DNA of 64,000 bases from Caenorhabditis elegans (taxonomy: Eukaryota; Nematoda; Chromadorea; Rhabditida; Rhabditidae), in the NCBI RefSeq assembly GCF_000002985.6, contig NC_003283.11:4836001-4900000 (forward strand), written 5' to 3'. Position 1 is the stretch's first letter, and every line of letters starts with the position of its first letter. Below, piece by piece: positions 36,404-48,793 of the stretch. Below the pieces are notes generated by a model that saw nothing but the letters and a program-made list of their open reading frames with translations, ran no database searches and was not told the origin of the DNA. Both the position numbers and the translations under genes were made by a program.

Positions 36404-38200
36404 ATGAATACTGCCGACAGCATCTTTGTGATTACGGTCACTATTTTGACGTCGATTGGATTTTTATTGAATTTGCTCTTGTTGTACTTGATTATATGGA
36501 AAAGCCCAAGGAATTTGACGCCATATCGCATATTTCTGGCGAACACCACAATAACTCAATTAGTTTATGCGTTATTTGCGGTCACTAGCATGCCAAGGTA
36601 AGCAAATTTTTATGAGAATTCTTGGTGTACACAAAATAATAATAAAACATAAAAATCCAAAAAAAAAAAAACCCAGAGTATTTAAAATTTAAATTTGAAA
36701 ATGTTCAAAAAGAGAGGTTGGTTTCAAGTTCCTTGAAATATCAAAAATAATTCGCTGAAGTTCCAAAACATTCTGGGAGATCTATTTGTAATGTAAAAAC
36801 ACACAAATTTTCTAATAAAACTTTTCTAGATTAAAAAAAATTAAATTACAGTAAAAAGTAGTTGAAACTCAGTTTTCACCTAGCATGATTTTGCAAATAA
36901 AATTTTGGGAAATTGGTAATTTGCTAAAAATTTGAATTAAATTTTGAGCAATCTAAAACTTTGTGCATAAATTTTTGGCGAATTTTCAATTAACTTCAAA
37001 ATTTTTCTTTTCAGGGTTCTTGCCAAGCATCAATACACTATAGTAATCTACCTGGGACCCGTGCAATTTTTCGGCGAATGGTTCAGCTACATGTCCTACG
37101 TGGGAATACGTAAGGGGTTTTTGAGTGTTCTTTGATAATCTAGCGCAATATGTTCTTTGAACTCGAATATTTTCAGTTCACCTATCGCTAAACTCCTTCA
37201 TCTCATTGATGCTCTCAATGATCTACCGATATTTTTCTATTCGATTCAAAAGATTCACAGCGAACACTTCAATAATTCTGTGCATTATTGGCTACTTCTT
37301 TCCATTTCTCATATTTGCCAGTTGCTCGAATATTGCCATTTCGTCGTCATTGTCATTCAACACGGCGGTTCTTGACGGAATGGTTGAGAATCTGGAGAGC
37401 TATCACATGGTGCTCACCACCGAAATTTCCAATCATCCTTCTCTAATTATTCTGACGCTTGCCGTGACCTGTGGTCTTGTGCCTATTTATTTTGTGATGT
37501 ATTGGTGTCGGCACCAAATTCACAAGACGTTGAAGCAGACGAGATCCGTTCATAGTCCGTCGACAAGGGATAATGCAAGGAGATTAGTTCGTGTAAGTGG
37601 AAAAATTGTTATAAGAAGAAATCCTCGGGGTTTTTGCCATGCGAAAATTAACAAATTATTAATATTTGCTGACAAGAAAATTTGCAAACGCTTAGCGAAA
37701 ATTATTCGTCTTTCAAATTCAAGGGAATTAGTTTTTTTTCTATTTGTATTTATATCCACTTTTTTTGCAAATTCTCTGAAGCGCAGCTCATTAAAAAACT
37801 CCATGGTTCCTGAGAGCACAAAATACATACATTATTATTGCTCCGGGGCAATTGTCATGCACCAAAGAGCCCCCAACAAACCAACGAACCAAATCAAACT
37901 ATGTACATTTAAATAGAAATTCTAAAATTTCAGGCACTAACAATCCAATCAATTATTCCTCTGGTGTCCGTCTTCCCTGCATCAATTTTCTGGTGTCTTT
38001 CCCAGTTGGGATTTGTGGAGCCTACAATGTACAGCTACTTTATTATTCCGTGTCTTTCTTTGGGATGTATAGCCGATCCTGTAGTCACTATCAGATGTGT
38101 GCTACCGTATCGAAGATGGATTTTGAAATTGTGTAATATGAGTACTACCGACATGATTACGTCGAATCAAGACAAGAGTACTATATTTCAAAAACATTGA
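36404..38200 (+). CDS. Chemoreceptor, srd-type seven-transmembrane GPCR
   Basis: Four exons, 36404-36597, 37015-37109, 37177-37592 and 37934-38200, encode about 323 aa with seven hydrophobic segments. Diagnostic segments: LTPYRIFLANTTITQL after TM1, YLGPVQFFGEWFSYM in TM3, FPASIFWCLSQLGF in TM6, and the TM7 tail ADPVVTIRCVLPYRRW. It is homologous to the upstream srd gene, and exon boundaries 1-2 and 2-3 fall at the same codons; the upstream gene has two more introns. The frame happens to stay open through the intron 37593-37933 as far as 37916, but joining 37592 to 37934 restores the conserved VRALTIQS motif. It probably belongs to the srd cluster of T19H12. Confidence 0.85.
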
Positions 38201-38351
38201 TTTCTTTTGTTGTTGTATATTTGTAAATATTGTTTTGTTTTGTAAATAATTTATTAAAAATCTCATATACAGACAACAAAAATCAACAAAGAAAATCAAA
38301 GTTGAAAACTCAAAGTTTGAATATCAAGTCAAGAAATGTAATACTACAAAT

Positions 38352-41300
38352 TCAATAGCCCGTAATTGAATATTTGTTGTTGGACGGAGACTTGAGAGTA
38401 ATTCCAGAATTCTGCACAAAAAGCGAGGGAGCAACTTTTGACGCGTCGTAGTTCCGGTGAGTTATGTCTCGCAGAAGGTGTACGAGGCCCAGTAGATCGG
38501 ATCCACCACTCACAGCGAAGACCTGGATTATTTGAATGTAATCCCATAGCAAATAAATTATTTTTGTACCTAAACTACGGTACCGGGTCTTGACACAAAT
38601 TTTTTTGTTATATTTAAAAAAGTGTGCGCCTTTAAAAAAGTAATGTAATTTGAGAACACTTATTGCGGCGGATTTAAAAAATTGATTTTGCATAGGTCCG
38701 TAAGAAATTACAGTACTCTTGACAGGCTCTTTGCATTTGACAAAAATTTGTCGTGTCGAGACCAGGTAACATATTTTTGAAGTATAAAAAGCAAAATTTT
38801 GCGACTGGGTAAAACATATGTATGATTACTTCAGATTTCTTTTTTTAAACAGGTACTCACAGTGCTTTACGCACATAAACTTGAAGGATTAGTTAAAAAA
38901 TTCCGTTTCTAAACTTTCGAACTTATATTTTCAGCGTTAACATGTTAATTTCAAAACAATGTAAGCTGTCAAAATAATTTTTTTTGGAAAAAAGAGTAAT
39001 AAAACCCCACTGGAACTTAGCAGAATCACCTACCGAGTTATTCTTGACTACAACAATTGGTGACAGCAACGACGTTGGCACCTTTCCAGGTTGCAATGAC
39101 AATGGAACATTCTCATTTTTCACATCGAAATATCTCAATTTATTATTCCAAAAGAATCCTGAAGACGAGTAGATCAAACTTCCAAAACTGAAATAAACTT
39201 CTTACTCTTTTTTCGAAAATTTCAAAATTTCAAACTCACTCATCACCCAATGACAACAAAACGCTGACAGTCATATTGTTCTCATCAATTACAAATACTT
39301 CAGTTGAACCATCTTCTTTGAAATTTACAGCTAGATTTTTTGCCTCGGAACTTGATCTTTTCGATGTTTTAGCTAGTTCCTCCGTGTATTTTTTACTGGA
39401 TTTCACGAACATCGGGTCGGCGATTTTACTGATTAATCCCATGCTCGAGCGGAGAACATCGTTTACTTTCGCGAGATTTGACATATCTGGAAATTAGTAT
39501 GAAATTTGATAAAACATGTATAAACCATGCAAATTTCAAAGTTTTTGGAGATCTAAAAAATTGCTCACTTTTAGTTGCCAAATATGTATTTGCAAGTACT
39601 GCAAACGACGACGGCGATCCAGGCCCACAAACTTTAGTATCCACATCAATTTCACTGCAGATTGCCGAACTCATATCACTTTCATAATCTTCCAAATCTG
39701 AAGCTGTCATGTAACCACCCAACTCCTTTGCAAGCTTCTGTGCTGTTTCTCCATGATAAAAGGCATCCAGTGGACTTTCATAGTCGGCAATATCAGTTAA
39801 CAGAGTAGACAAACTCGTGCAAAGAATCTTATCCTTCTGAACGTTTGCTTTGAAGAATTGTGCAAGGGCAGGAGCGCTGGATCTTTTTTTCAAGTCTTCG
39901 GATAATTTGAATCCTTTATTGCATTGTTGAATAGTTGGTAAGACAAGATGTTTCCATTGGACTCTGTTAGAGGAAAATTTTTGGAAAGCTCTGTATAAGC
40001 CATTGAGGGTGCCGGGAGTTCCTGATGCTTTCGGCCCAACGTGTGTGAGCTCTGGGTTCTTTTTGAGTTCATCGATGTCGGCGTTCATTGGCGCAGTTTC
40101 TCTAAAATTGATAAGGTTCAGGGTAGTTTTTAGTTTTCAAGATAAAAGCTGTTTTACATTGCCCGGCAATTTTTTCTCAAGATTTGCCGAAAATATTAAC
40201 TATCAACTAGAATTTGGCAAAACATGGGCCAGCTTTGTCAAAACGACGGAAGAAAAGGGTTCAACTTTGGCACGGTCTAATCAAAGTCTGGTGGCCAAAG
40301 TAACCAATTTTTAACCCCTAGTTAATATTTTAGGCCTCATCGAGCTGTGCAAACACCGAATGGCTGGCGCCAAAAAGCATAAAATACATAGGCATCGCGT
40401 AGGCACGCAGGCATCATGACATACCTGCCCGTAGCTTTAGAGCTTACCTTGCAATAATAGTAGTAGCATTTCCGTTTTTCGTTTTTACAGTCATCATGAG
40501 CCCACCGCCAAGACTGGCTTTGTTAGGCATTGCTCCCATTAAACAGAAGCTTGCAGCAATTGCAGCTTCAACTGCATTTCCCCCTCTGACCAATATGGAT
40601 TTTCCGATTGCAGAACATTCGGCAGATGATGTGAAGACTGCTGCACGAAGGTTTTCGTCATTTTCAAATACTTCGACGCTATTTACAGACTCTAGAATCG
40701 TACTTTGATGGGATTCTGGAAATATTACAAAGTGAAAGAAATGCATTTTAAAACCTACTTGTCGTCGAAGTGGTGGTTATTATTTCAGCCGGAACAACCG
40801 GAACCACAACTGGATCCAAATCTTTAGAAAAATTGAAATCAACTCCTTCCGGAGATTCTGTAGACGTTTTAAACCGTCTGCGGAATGTCAACGGCGAGCT
40901 GCTTGGTGATATAGTTTGCAATTCGAAGTTCTGATATGTTCTTGTAGAGTATTCTGAAGTGGTTGAAGAGGATTCAGATCTGGTGAGGAAGAAGGCGATA
41001 AGACCAAGAACCAGTGCAAGGATCACTATGAATTGAACTAGGATTATTATCCAAGGGACATCGAATAGCCTGAAAATGGAAAAAGTATTTTGTTTCAACC
41101 TTATTTTGGGAGCACATCAACTGGATAAGCTAATTTCCGGCCGCTGTACAACTTTGTAAAATTAATTTTTTTTAAATTTCGCTTTTTTAATAAAAATTCT
41201 GAGCTTTTCACTAAACATTTTTGTGAAGTTTCAACAAGAAAGTTGATCGTTTTGAGTGGTTTTGAGTCTGACTGAGCAAACCAAAATCGCCTAGATTAGT

Positions 41301-41673
41301 CAAAAATTTCATTTAATGAAATTTTGAAAGTTTGGGATTTTTTGAGGATCTTCAAATATTGCTTCAGTTTTGATAGGCGATTGTTATCATTTTGAAACGT
41401 AAATAAATAATTTTTAAAAAAATCAAAAGCACTGAAAGCCGGAAAAAAACCGGACAAAAATCTTCGTGTGATTTCTATAAATTTCAATATTTTTTTAGAA
41501 TGTTTTAAGGCAAATTAAATGCAAAATTACCGTTTTTATTATTAAAAAAATCCAATAAAAGTCAAATAATATACCTACATCCCTCGTTTCGCCTTTCTGT
41601 TGTTTCCCGGGTTTCTGAGCGTTGGCAAAGGTGACGGTGGATAGATTTCCACATTTCCCAGCTGACTTTCCAT
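38352..41673 (-). CDS. Gamma-glutamyltranspeptidase-like protein, probable pseudoenzyme
   Basis: Exons 41579-41673, 40759-41069, 40448-40715, 39569-40101, 39240-39486, 39034-39187 and 38352-38522 encode about 592 aa. A type II membrane protein: cytosolic tail 1-38, one transmembrane helix about 39-60, then a Ser/Thr-rich stem. Large-subunit motifs are kept: RGGNAVEAAIAAS, LGGGL, and ARETAP with the gamma-glutamyl-binding Arg225. At the autoprocessing site, where family members have GT(S/A)H with Thr as nucleophile, it has GSTE (462-465). The small subunit has NNKLRYF in place of NNEMDDF and GKVPTSLLSP in place of GKxPLSSMxP. So the nucleophile and several substrate-binding residues are changed, while the fold motifs FGSLIYSSSGFFWNN and VSGGSD remain. 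Probably T19H12.6. The gene looks intact: every exon joins in frame and no internal stop was found. Confidence 0.85.
38572..38769. repeat. Hairpin element with CGGT..GGTCTTGACAC ends in GGT-like gene intron
   Basis: Left end CTACGGTACCGGGTCTTGAC and right end GTCGTGTCGAGACCAGGTAA are near inverted complements. Between them stand GTGCGCCTTTAAA motifs. A related copy lies at 55740-55860. A non-autonomous dispersed repeat. Confidence 0.6.
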
Positions 41674-42149
41674 TCAATTTTTGATCTAGGAAATGGAATT
41701 GAAAGCAAGTTGAGACTAAGAACACGATGAGGAAAAAACAATGCTCAAAAGTGACCAGATGGGTCTTGTTTAACTAACGGATCATCAACAAGACGAGGTG
41801 TGAAGAACATCGAGTTTGATGACAATGAAAAAAAAATGGAGAAATGTGCATCTTGAGGGGAAGAAGAAAATGAAATAAAATTGATATATCTATATATCGT
41901 ATACGAAAAAGGATAAAGATGAGCAGAAGGAGGGTGCTTTAAGGGGTTGTTGTTTGTCCACTGCGAGAAGTGACGATGATAGCTGTTTAAACAGTAATCG
42001 AGTGGGTGCGTGAACCATCTCCTCGAGCGGCTCCAAATCCAAATGACCTGTTGAAAAGGAGGAAAGGCTTGACCAATTGGGATACTTATTGTTGCAATGT
42101 AAAAAAGCCAAAAAAATTGTTTAGATTAATTCAAGGCGGAAATTTGTAC

Positions 42150-42670
42150 CAGGGGTCGGCGGCAATTGCCGTTCGACAAATTGATTTGACGACAAATTCG
42201 GCGAATCGGTAAATTGCTGGTTTGGCGATTTGCCAGAAATTTTCAATTCCGGCCAATTGCCGGTTTGCCGATTTGCCGGAAATGTTAATTTTCGATAAAT
42301 TGCCGACTTGCCGTTTGCCGGATATCAGATTTGCCGGATATGTTTCGAGGGATTTTCAATAAGACGGAAGCACTTAAAACTATGCATTTTTGAAAATTTT
42401 CCCGTTTTTTTCTACATATTTTCATAGAATATGCTTAATTTCTAAAATAGATGTAAGAACGGATCTATTTATATTTACCGTTTGAAATTAAATTTTTGAA
42501 ATGTCCAAAAAAAAAAAAGTGCAAAACCACAATTTGCCGAATTTTTTCATTTCCGACAAATCCGGCAAATCGGTAATTTGCCGGTTTGCCTGTTTACCGG
42601 AAATTTTCAATTCCGGGAATTTGCCGATTTGCCGATTTGCCGGAAAAAATATTTTGCCGCCCATCCCTGA
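42150..42670. repeat. CCGGCAAAT palindromic dispersed repeat, copy 2
   Basis: Two arms dense in GCCGATTTGCCGGAAAT and CGGCAAATCGGTAATTTGCC flank a core with CATTTTTGAAAATTTTCCCG and TTTTCATAGAATATGC. Same family as 2830-3205 and 56150-56520. It lies in the 1.3-kb spacer 41674-42953, whose other parts show no supported gene. Confidence 0.75.
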
Positions 42671-42953
42671 TTTGTACATATGGTTCATAAACCTTAATGT
42701 TTTTTTTTCTAATTATGAAGTTGAATTTCTTCTTTTATTTAATGGCTTCCCTGTAAATGATGTCCACTTTGATAATTTAAGAAAAAATTTTAACAAAAAA
42801 TGCTATCAATTTTTGACAGAAAAAATTTAATTTTTATGGAAAAAAAAAGATTTTTTTTCTTAATTACTTTACTGTCTGAACTCACAATCAGAAGTAACAA
42901 TTCACAATAAAATTTGCTAGACAAATGTTTATTCCTCAAAAAAATGTCCGGTT

Positions 42954-43292
42954 TCACTTAGCATAGGCATCAGAGATTGGGCAGCAACCATCGTCAGCGA
43001 CCAAAATGAATCCATATGGGCAGAATCCACCGATTCCTGGCATTGGGTCAGATCGGCATGCATGAGCGTCCACGTCGTAAACGTCGGCGGCATTGCAGCA
43101 GTAATCTCCTCCGGTAACAGTCATTCCGTTTGCACAAACTCCGCCAAGAGCTGGAGATGTTTCAGACTTGCAGGAGAGATTGGCAGCTTCTGAAAGTTAT
43201 TGGTAATCAGGAAAATGGAGGAGCTCAAAAATTAGTGTCTTACCAACAGCCAAAGCGAGGCAGACGGCAGCAACAATGAAAACCTTGAACAT
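42954..43292 (-). CDS. Small secreted CC-domain cysteine-rich protein
   Basis: Two exons, 43244-43292 and 42954-43189, encode about 94 aa. The signal peptide is MFKVFIVAAVCLALAV. The mature chain has eight cysteines in two similar units: C..GGVCANG..YCCN and C..GGFCPYG..GCCP. The spacing and the adjacent CC pairs match the nematode CC domain, a short four-cysteine module of unknown function found in secreted proteins. A TATAAAAG box stands 49 bp upstream of the start codon, suggesting a strongly expressed gene with a short leader. Function not known. Confidence 0.8.
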
Positions 43293-43944
43293 TTTCAGTT
43301 GATCCAATTGGATTGAAGTGAGTTTAACGACTCTCTGGCTCCCTTTTATACGGTTTTTAGGAAGATTTTTGGTTCCATTTTCAATTTTTAGAAAAGCTGA
43401 ACAAATTGGTTTATAAACCTTGTCCACTGTTCATTATTTGATTGAAAGGAAAAAACCCCTCCTACACAATGCTCAACGAGCACTATAGTTTGTGTATCTG
43501 TCTGTCTACAGTAGTTTGGTAGTCAGGCTGACGAGACTTTTGGGATTGCCGTAATTTTCATTTTTACTAGTTCAAACAATTCGTCAAAGTTGTGCCGATT
43601 TCAACTGTATAAACTCAAAATTTAATTTAAAAGGTAGGCTGCTATGAAAGGGAAAAATGTCTTTAGGACTACGAGTTTGCCTGAAGCCTGCCTACAATCC
43701 TAATTACTCACTAATTATTCACATGGGAAATTGGCACGAGGCACGCATAGGCTGCCTTGAAGGTAGGCTGGTTTTTTCGTGCCTACACTGATGCCCTGAA
43801 AATAAAGGTCCGGTTTAAACAAGGAATTTATAATAAACAACGAAAATCTTAGCGTTTTATTTATTTTTTTTTGAAAAATATCAAAAACTGCGTCATATGT
43901 ACATTTTAGCAGCTACAGTAAACAATAAAAAGTCCGTTGTGTCT
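43293..43944. other. Intergenic with AGGCAGG-type repeat
   Basis: After the TATA region, 43680-43790 carries GCCTGAAGCCTGCCTACAAT and GGCTGCCTTGAAGGTAGGC, another copy of the interspersed repeat. No gene supported. Confidence 0.5.
43341..43350 (-). promoter_or_regulatory. TATA box of the CC-domain gene
   Basis: TATAAAAGGG on the minus strand, about 49-58 bp upstream of the ATG at 43292. Confidence 0.65.
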
Positions 43945-45477
43945 TCAAAAGAGCACAACCGGCGTCTGCGTAAATCGTTTGAGCACACTTTCAGAAATTG
44001 CACTTGGAATGCTCTGAAATTCTAAACAAATTTCATTTAGGCGCTGCCCGGATGTTTCCAAGCACTCACTCTTGATTTCTTGTCGATAATCCTGAACGAC
44101 TGACATCAATATAATACTGTCAATTGATGGATAAAGACTAAAAAGACAGTAGATCATTCCTGACTCGAAGTCGAATTCCAAGTTGAATAAAGGTGCACAG
44201 AGGACTGGTACAAATGGGAGGTGGAAGATAATTGAGGGAATGGTGATTTGGAGGATTAGGGTCTTGAAAAGTTGCTCCTGAAGTTTTCGATTAGCAACTG
44301 AAAAGCTGGCGAGTTTCTCCTGCATTTTTGAGTTCATTGTGGTGCCGCAGTAGATGACGATGATGTATTGAATTATTAAGTCGAAAATTAACCCTCCAAT
44401 AAAAGCAACGTTATGCCATCGAATAGAGTTGTCTTCTCTCTGGAAGGTTTTTAATAAAATTGACATTTTTCACCTTGTTACAGATTTTGGAGAAAAATGA
44501 CTTACCCTTACAACCACAAAGAAACCGACTGTTTTCTCCACATCCATTTGATACGTGTCGAATAAACTTTCTCGCATGTAATTTCTCGAATAGCGGTCCG
44601 ACGGAGCACAAAAATAGATCATGAAGCTCCAACCCATTCCAATCAAAAAGACGTATAAGAACCATACGACACACCTCCATGTATTGAAATATTTCAGTTT
44701 TTCGTCGCTGAAAGTATTTGTAGTATTTTTTAAATTTGATCTGGGCAAACTTTTCTTACAATAGCCTAAGCAATACTAAGTCTTTTAAAATTGAAGTTTT
44801 GAAATTTGGGATTTTGTTTTAAAATACTCGGAATATTTCAATTTGCTGAAACTCTACAAAATAATTTTTTTCAATCGCGTAAAATTAAAAATTTCCAACT
44901 CTCACTAATTTCATTTTTTGAATTCTCTCCAAAATGAGAACTCCTTGAAAACTTTCTTGAAAAAAATCCTCATTTTCCGAACTATTAGTATTCGTTTTTT
45001 TTTCAAAATGAACACAAATTTCTTTCAATACATGTTATTCCCCCAATCAAACAAATCAATTCAATTTAAACATTACTTTTTTGTTGCAACCTTTCAAAAG
45101 GGAATCAATTCTTACTTGAACAATGTCCAATATCTAAACACAAACTGAATTGCCAGCAAAGAGATCATCGCTGAGTAGACACCAGTGTATACCATAAGCC
45201 CAGTTTCCACTTGCTTAAAATTCTCCCAATCTGGGCCCAAACTAAAGAACATGAGACCGGAATTGTGCGAGTGAAGATACGGATGAAGACTAGCTTTCAT
45301 GAAACAAAACACGATTCCAATTGTCGAGAACATGATGATCATGTACTTGTAGGATCCAGCTATTCGTTTGGTTTTGGCAATTGTTAAGTAGATGAGATAT
45401 AGATTTATAAGAACGGTAGAGGCAAAAACGACTTTTGAGGCTTGTACAGCAAACGGGTAAAAGAGAAACCAAACCAT
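43945..45477 (-). CDS. Chemoreceptor, str/srj-type seven-transmembrane GPCR
   Basis: Three exons, 45116-45477, 44506-44707 and 43945-44439, encode about 352 aa. Family landmarks: SYKYMIIMFSTIGI in TM2, AIQFVFRYW at the end of TM3 (the nematode counterpart of the DRY region), LKYFNTWRCVVWF leading into TM4, and LYPSIDSIILMSVVQDYR in TM7. This order is typical of the str superfamily (str/srj). Joins are in frame: F/N at 45116-44707 and R/R at 44506-44439. Role in chemosensation is inferred from the family. It lies between the CC-domain gene and a nuclear receptor, all on the minus strand, but the spacing (over 600 bp) argues against an operon. Confidence 0.8.
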
Positions 45478-46177
45478 TGTACAGTAGTGTTATTGATGCC
45501 AACTAAAATGTTTCATGAACACCGCAGACAAGACTCTGATCAGATAATTTCCGGAGATGCTAGACCGGAAACATTTGGCCGGGGTACATTTTCTTACCGT
45601 CTAGACGTGGGCCGCATTTGTAAATTAGTAGTAGGGTTCCTTGTTGTAAGTTTTATCGCCTGTAGCACAGGGTTGAAAAGTTTGAAAAAGTTTGAATACC
45701 CTAAATTCAAATACTCGGAGACAGTATTTAATGAGGGTTGTAAAAGTTCAATTTAAAATTTTAATGCAAAAATTCCTGCTAAAATCTGTACGGCTAAAAT
45801 CTGTACAGACAATCTAACTTGAAACACATATGTAGCTCGAGAAATTCAAAATTTCATGGAAAACGGTTCGGTAAAAAAATTCTAAAAAATAACACAAGAT
45901 TTTGCATTGTACAAATTTTCATTAAATTTTCTTATTATTGATTTTTTAAACTTTTCTTGCAGATTTTTTCTCTCATATTTTTTAATTACACACATCTAAA
46001 AAAATCACTGAAAACCCGGAAGAAAATCGAATATTGCCCGGTACTCTAAATACATAGTAAGAAAAACTCTGCTCTTCGAAAAATCCGAATGTTGGAAAAT
46101 ATTTTAATAACGCAGCCAGAACAACTGTCAAAGTAAATATAATTATTTTATAATACAAACAGACAAAAAACATATAG
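45478..46177. other. Intergenic, chemoreceptor to nuclear receptor
   Basis: About 700 bp of AT-rich DNA with no supported gene. It must contain the chemoreceptor promoter and the 3' UTR of the nuclear receptor. Confidence 0.5.
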
Positions 46178-48319
46178 TCAGCAGAATCCAGAATCTTCAA
46201 ACATTTCAGGATGTGAGAATTCGATTTTTAAAACATTGAACACACGCCCAAGCTCTCGATGCGGTCGAGTTTCCCAAATGGATTTCTGTAATGAAGGTTT
46301 TTTCGAAAAACCGTTTCAAAATCTAATAATGATAAATACCTGTATTAATTTGTTCACTTTCAATAAATCAGTCAATCGCTGAATATACCGTTCCCTTCTC
46401 TGTTCCGTGATATAATAGTGGTGTAGATCGTTTGATAGGATTTGTTGAAAGTGATCAGTGATTTTGAGAATCTCCCCTTGAAATCGTTTTCCAGCATATT
46501 CGAAGCGAGCTTGTGCAAACATGAACGTTAATTCAACATCTGTTGGGTTCAGTTCACTTATTGCCTCTACAATATCAAAGTCCTTCGCGTGGAGAGAAAA
46601 CATAAATCTAAAAAGGTAAAGTTAAACACCTCGTTTCTTTTTTTTCTGAGTTACTTTTTAACATATTGCGAAGAATAGTCACTCATCCAACATGTATCCA
46701 TTTTAGTTTTTTCTCTATCCAAACATATATTTCGAATTATTTTTTGAGTCGCAATAGCTCCTGGATTCGATTTTCGGTAAAACGCCGTACTGTAGCATTT
46801 GTGCGCTTTGCTCCAAACATGCCAAATTGTTTGGACAAGTTTAATCTAAAAAATAGTTTGCAGTTACAGGTGGATTGAAAAATAAATAATGGCATCGGTT
46901 CTGGGTTTTTGCTTGTGTAGACCGAAAGTGTGTCTCAAAAAATTTAAGAAGAATTCGAAAAATTTGAAACAAAAATATTTTTTGTCTCATCGTCAGAATT
47001 TCGAAATGGGAACTAACTGCAAATTTGCCGAATTTGCTGTGCTCGACAAATATTTAAAAAAAAACCGATTTGTTTCAAAATTTCCCAACCGCTGGTCTTC
47101 CTTTAATGCCAAATACCTGCAAAGAAGGATGCAGCTTCTGAAACTCGTCGAGATGTGTGATCCATTTTGCAATTATCGCAACGTAAAATTCAACAATATC
47201 CAAAAATTCGGACTGTCCGAGTGTTCCATAAAACGTGACGTTTCTAGCATCATACTGTATTAGTTTGAAGCCAAGTGACAGCTTTTTCAACTGCGTTTCT
47301 GCGTATATTGGTGTTGCACAACCTTCATTCAAACGCGTTGAAATTTCAAAAACCAGATTATCAACGTTAATCAAAGTTTTTGGTGAGCATCTGATCGGAT
47401 CACATAAAATCAAAAATTCTGGTCGTCCAACAAAATATGAAAAACTTGGTGGGACAGGAGATTGTGCAACCCCCCAAATTGAGTCACGGTTGTATTGGAA
47501 ACCTGTAAACACAAAAAGTGATTAAATATTTTTGAGGTTTTGTAAACTTACTTGAGGGATCCATCCCTGTTTCAAAACATTTTTTAAGTCGGCAAGGCTT
47601 GCATAAACATCTGTAATTTCAACAGAATATAAAGAGCGTACGGAGTTTTTGAGATTGGAACATTTTTTATTTAGTATGATTTGTTGGGGTTGTCTTATAA
47701 CATTTGTGTAGCGCCATTGGGGAAATTGCTTCAAACCCCGCATATGAAAAAATTTCCAAATGTTATATAATTTTTTTTATTGCAAAAATTTCAATTTTTC
47801 CTACTTTTGGAAATCGTCGATCAAATACTTTTTTTGCTTTGAATTTTATAATCTACCTACATACGTTTCTGATTATTAATATTCAAACATTGTAGAGGCT
47901 CGAACATGCGACAGTACTATAGTTTTCTCAAAAAGTAACAAAAACTTACTCATTTCCACTTCCACCCTTTGCCAAACATTTCTTTGAAGCCCATTGACCG
48001 TTCTCCTAAATTTTTAAAATTAAGTATAAAATAGGAGCGGAATTAGGTCCCAAATTCATAATTGATTTCGTTGCATATCGTTTTGAGCGTTTTAATGAAA
48101 TTTTAAGACAATGCTTTACAACAAAAATTTCCATACAACTACTGAAATTGATATTTTAAAAAAAGTAATGAAATTTCACCGAAAACTTATTGCCATCCCT
48201 AATATTAAGGAAAAAACTAACCTGAAAAACGCAGCACAGGCCCTACAGCTGAACACTCCGAAATGTGTTCCATGTGCTTTTTTACCACAAATTCGACAAG
48301 GAAACAAGATTTTCGTCAT
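46178..48319 (-). CDS. Nuclear hormone receptor (nematode supplementary family)
   Basis: Seven exons, 48218-48319, 47950-48005, 47552-47610, 47117-47502, 46655-46845, 46340-46607 and 46178-46285, encode about 389 aa. The N-terminal DNA-binding domain has a first zinc finger CRICGKKAHGTHFGVFSC followed by the P-box CRACAAFF. The second finger reads KKCLAKGGSGNECLCKPC then RLKKCFETGM. The C-terminal half is a helical ligand-binding domain. Exon 1 must use a non-consensus donor (TTA/GTTTTT at 48218) to keep the second finger in frame; the nearby AG/GTTAGT would give a different frame. The second finger seems to lack one standard zinc Cys (C-x9-C-x-C-x2-C instead of C-x5-C-x9-C-x2-C). Probably an xenobiotic or metabolic regulator; the cognate gene number was not assigned. 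Confidence 0.8.
47700..47905. repeat. Dispersed repeat, GTAGCGCCATTGGGGAAA family, copy 2
   Basis: Begins GTGTAGCGCCATTGGGGAAA, continues through a TTTTTTATTGCAAAAATTT region and ends near CATTGTAGAGGCTCGAACAT. Same block order as 33280-33540 and 50140-50450. It fills most of an intron inside the DNA-binding domain of the nuclear receptor gene. Confidence 0.6.
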
Positions 48320-48738
48320 GGTTTTCGAATTGAAAAGTAGTGCAGGTTTTGTGTGAGAATAGTCACTGAGACGCAGACAACAAAATAAATGATACGATGC
48401 GAACTGATAAAAAATTTGTATTTTTTTCTCAAAGGTCTATAATTTTCGTTAAGGGTGGTGTGAGTTTTGAGAGATCTCATCAATTGAGTGAGGATCAACA
48501 ATTTTTGAAAAATGTACAAAAAAGAAATAACCGGACAAAGAAGAAAAAAAAACGAAATCTGCACAGGTATCTGGCATGGGGTGTACTCGAAAAATGGGGT
48601 CGTTCCAAAATTGACTCGTAAATTACAGTCGATACGTTTGTTCTGACATAATGAAAAGTCACAAAGTTGACACAAAGTCACAACGGTTCCTATCATCAAA
48701 ACAAACCATACAATTTAATCAACTCACTTCCAGTAGAG

Positions 48739-48746
48739 TATAAAAA
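48739..48746 (+). promoter_or_regulatory. TATA box upstream of truncated UGT
   Basis: TATAAAAA about 48 bp upstream of the ATG at 48794. The inverted partner gene has TATATAAAG at 53638-53646 at a similar distance, so the promoter was part of the duplication. Confidence 0.55.
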
Positions 48747-48793
48747 GAAATAGAGATATCTATATACAGTCTGCCGATTTTTAGCCTGTAGAA

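Noticed and set aside
37206-37916. 236-codon ORF reading through the last intron of the second srd gene
   Set aside because: The intron frame is open by chance; splicing at 37592/37934 restores the conserved TM6-TM7 region.
42488-42830. ORFs around 42.5-42.8 kb
   Set aside because: They fall on the CGGCAAAT dispersed repeat and AT-rich flank.
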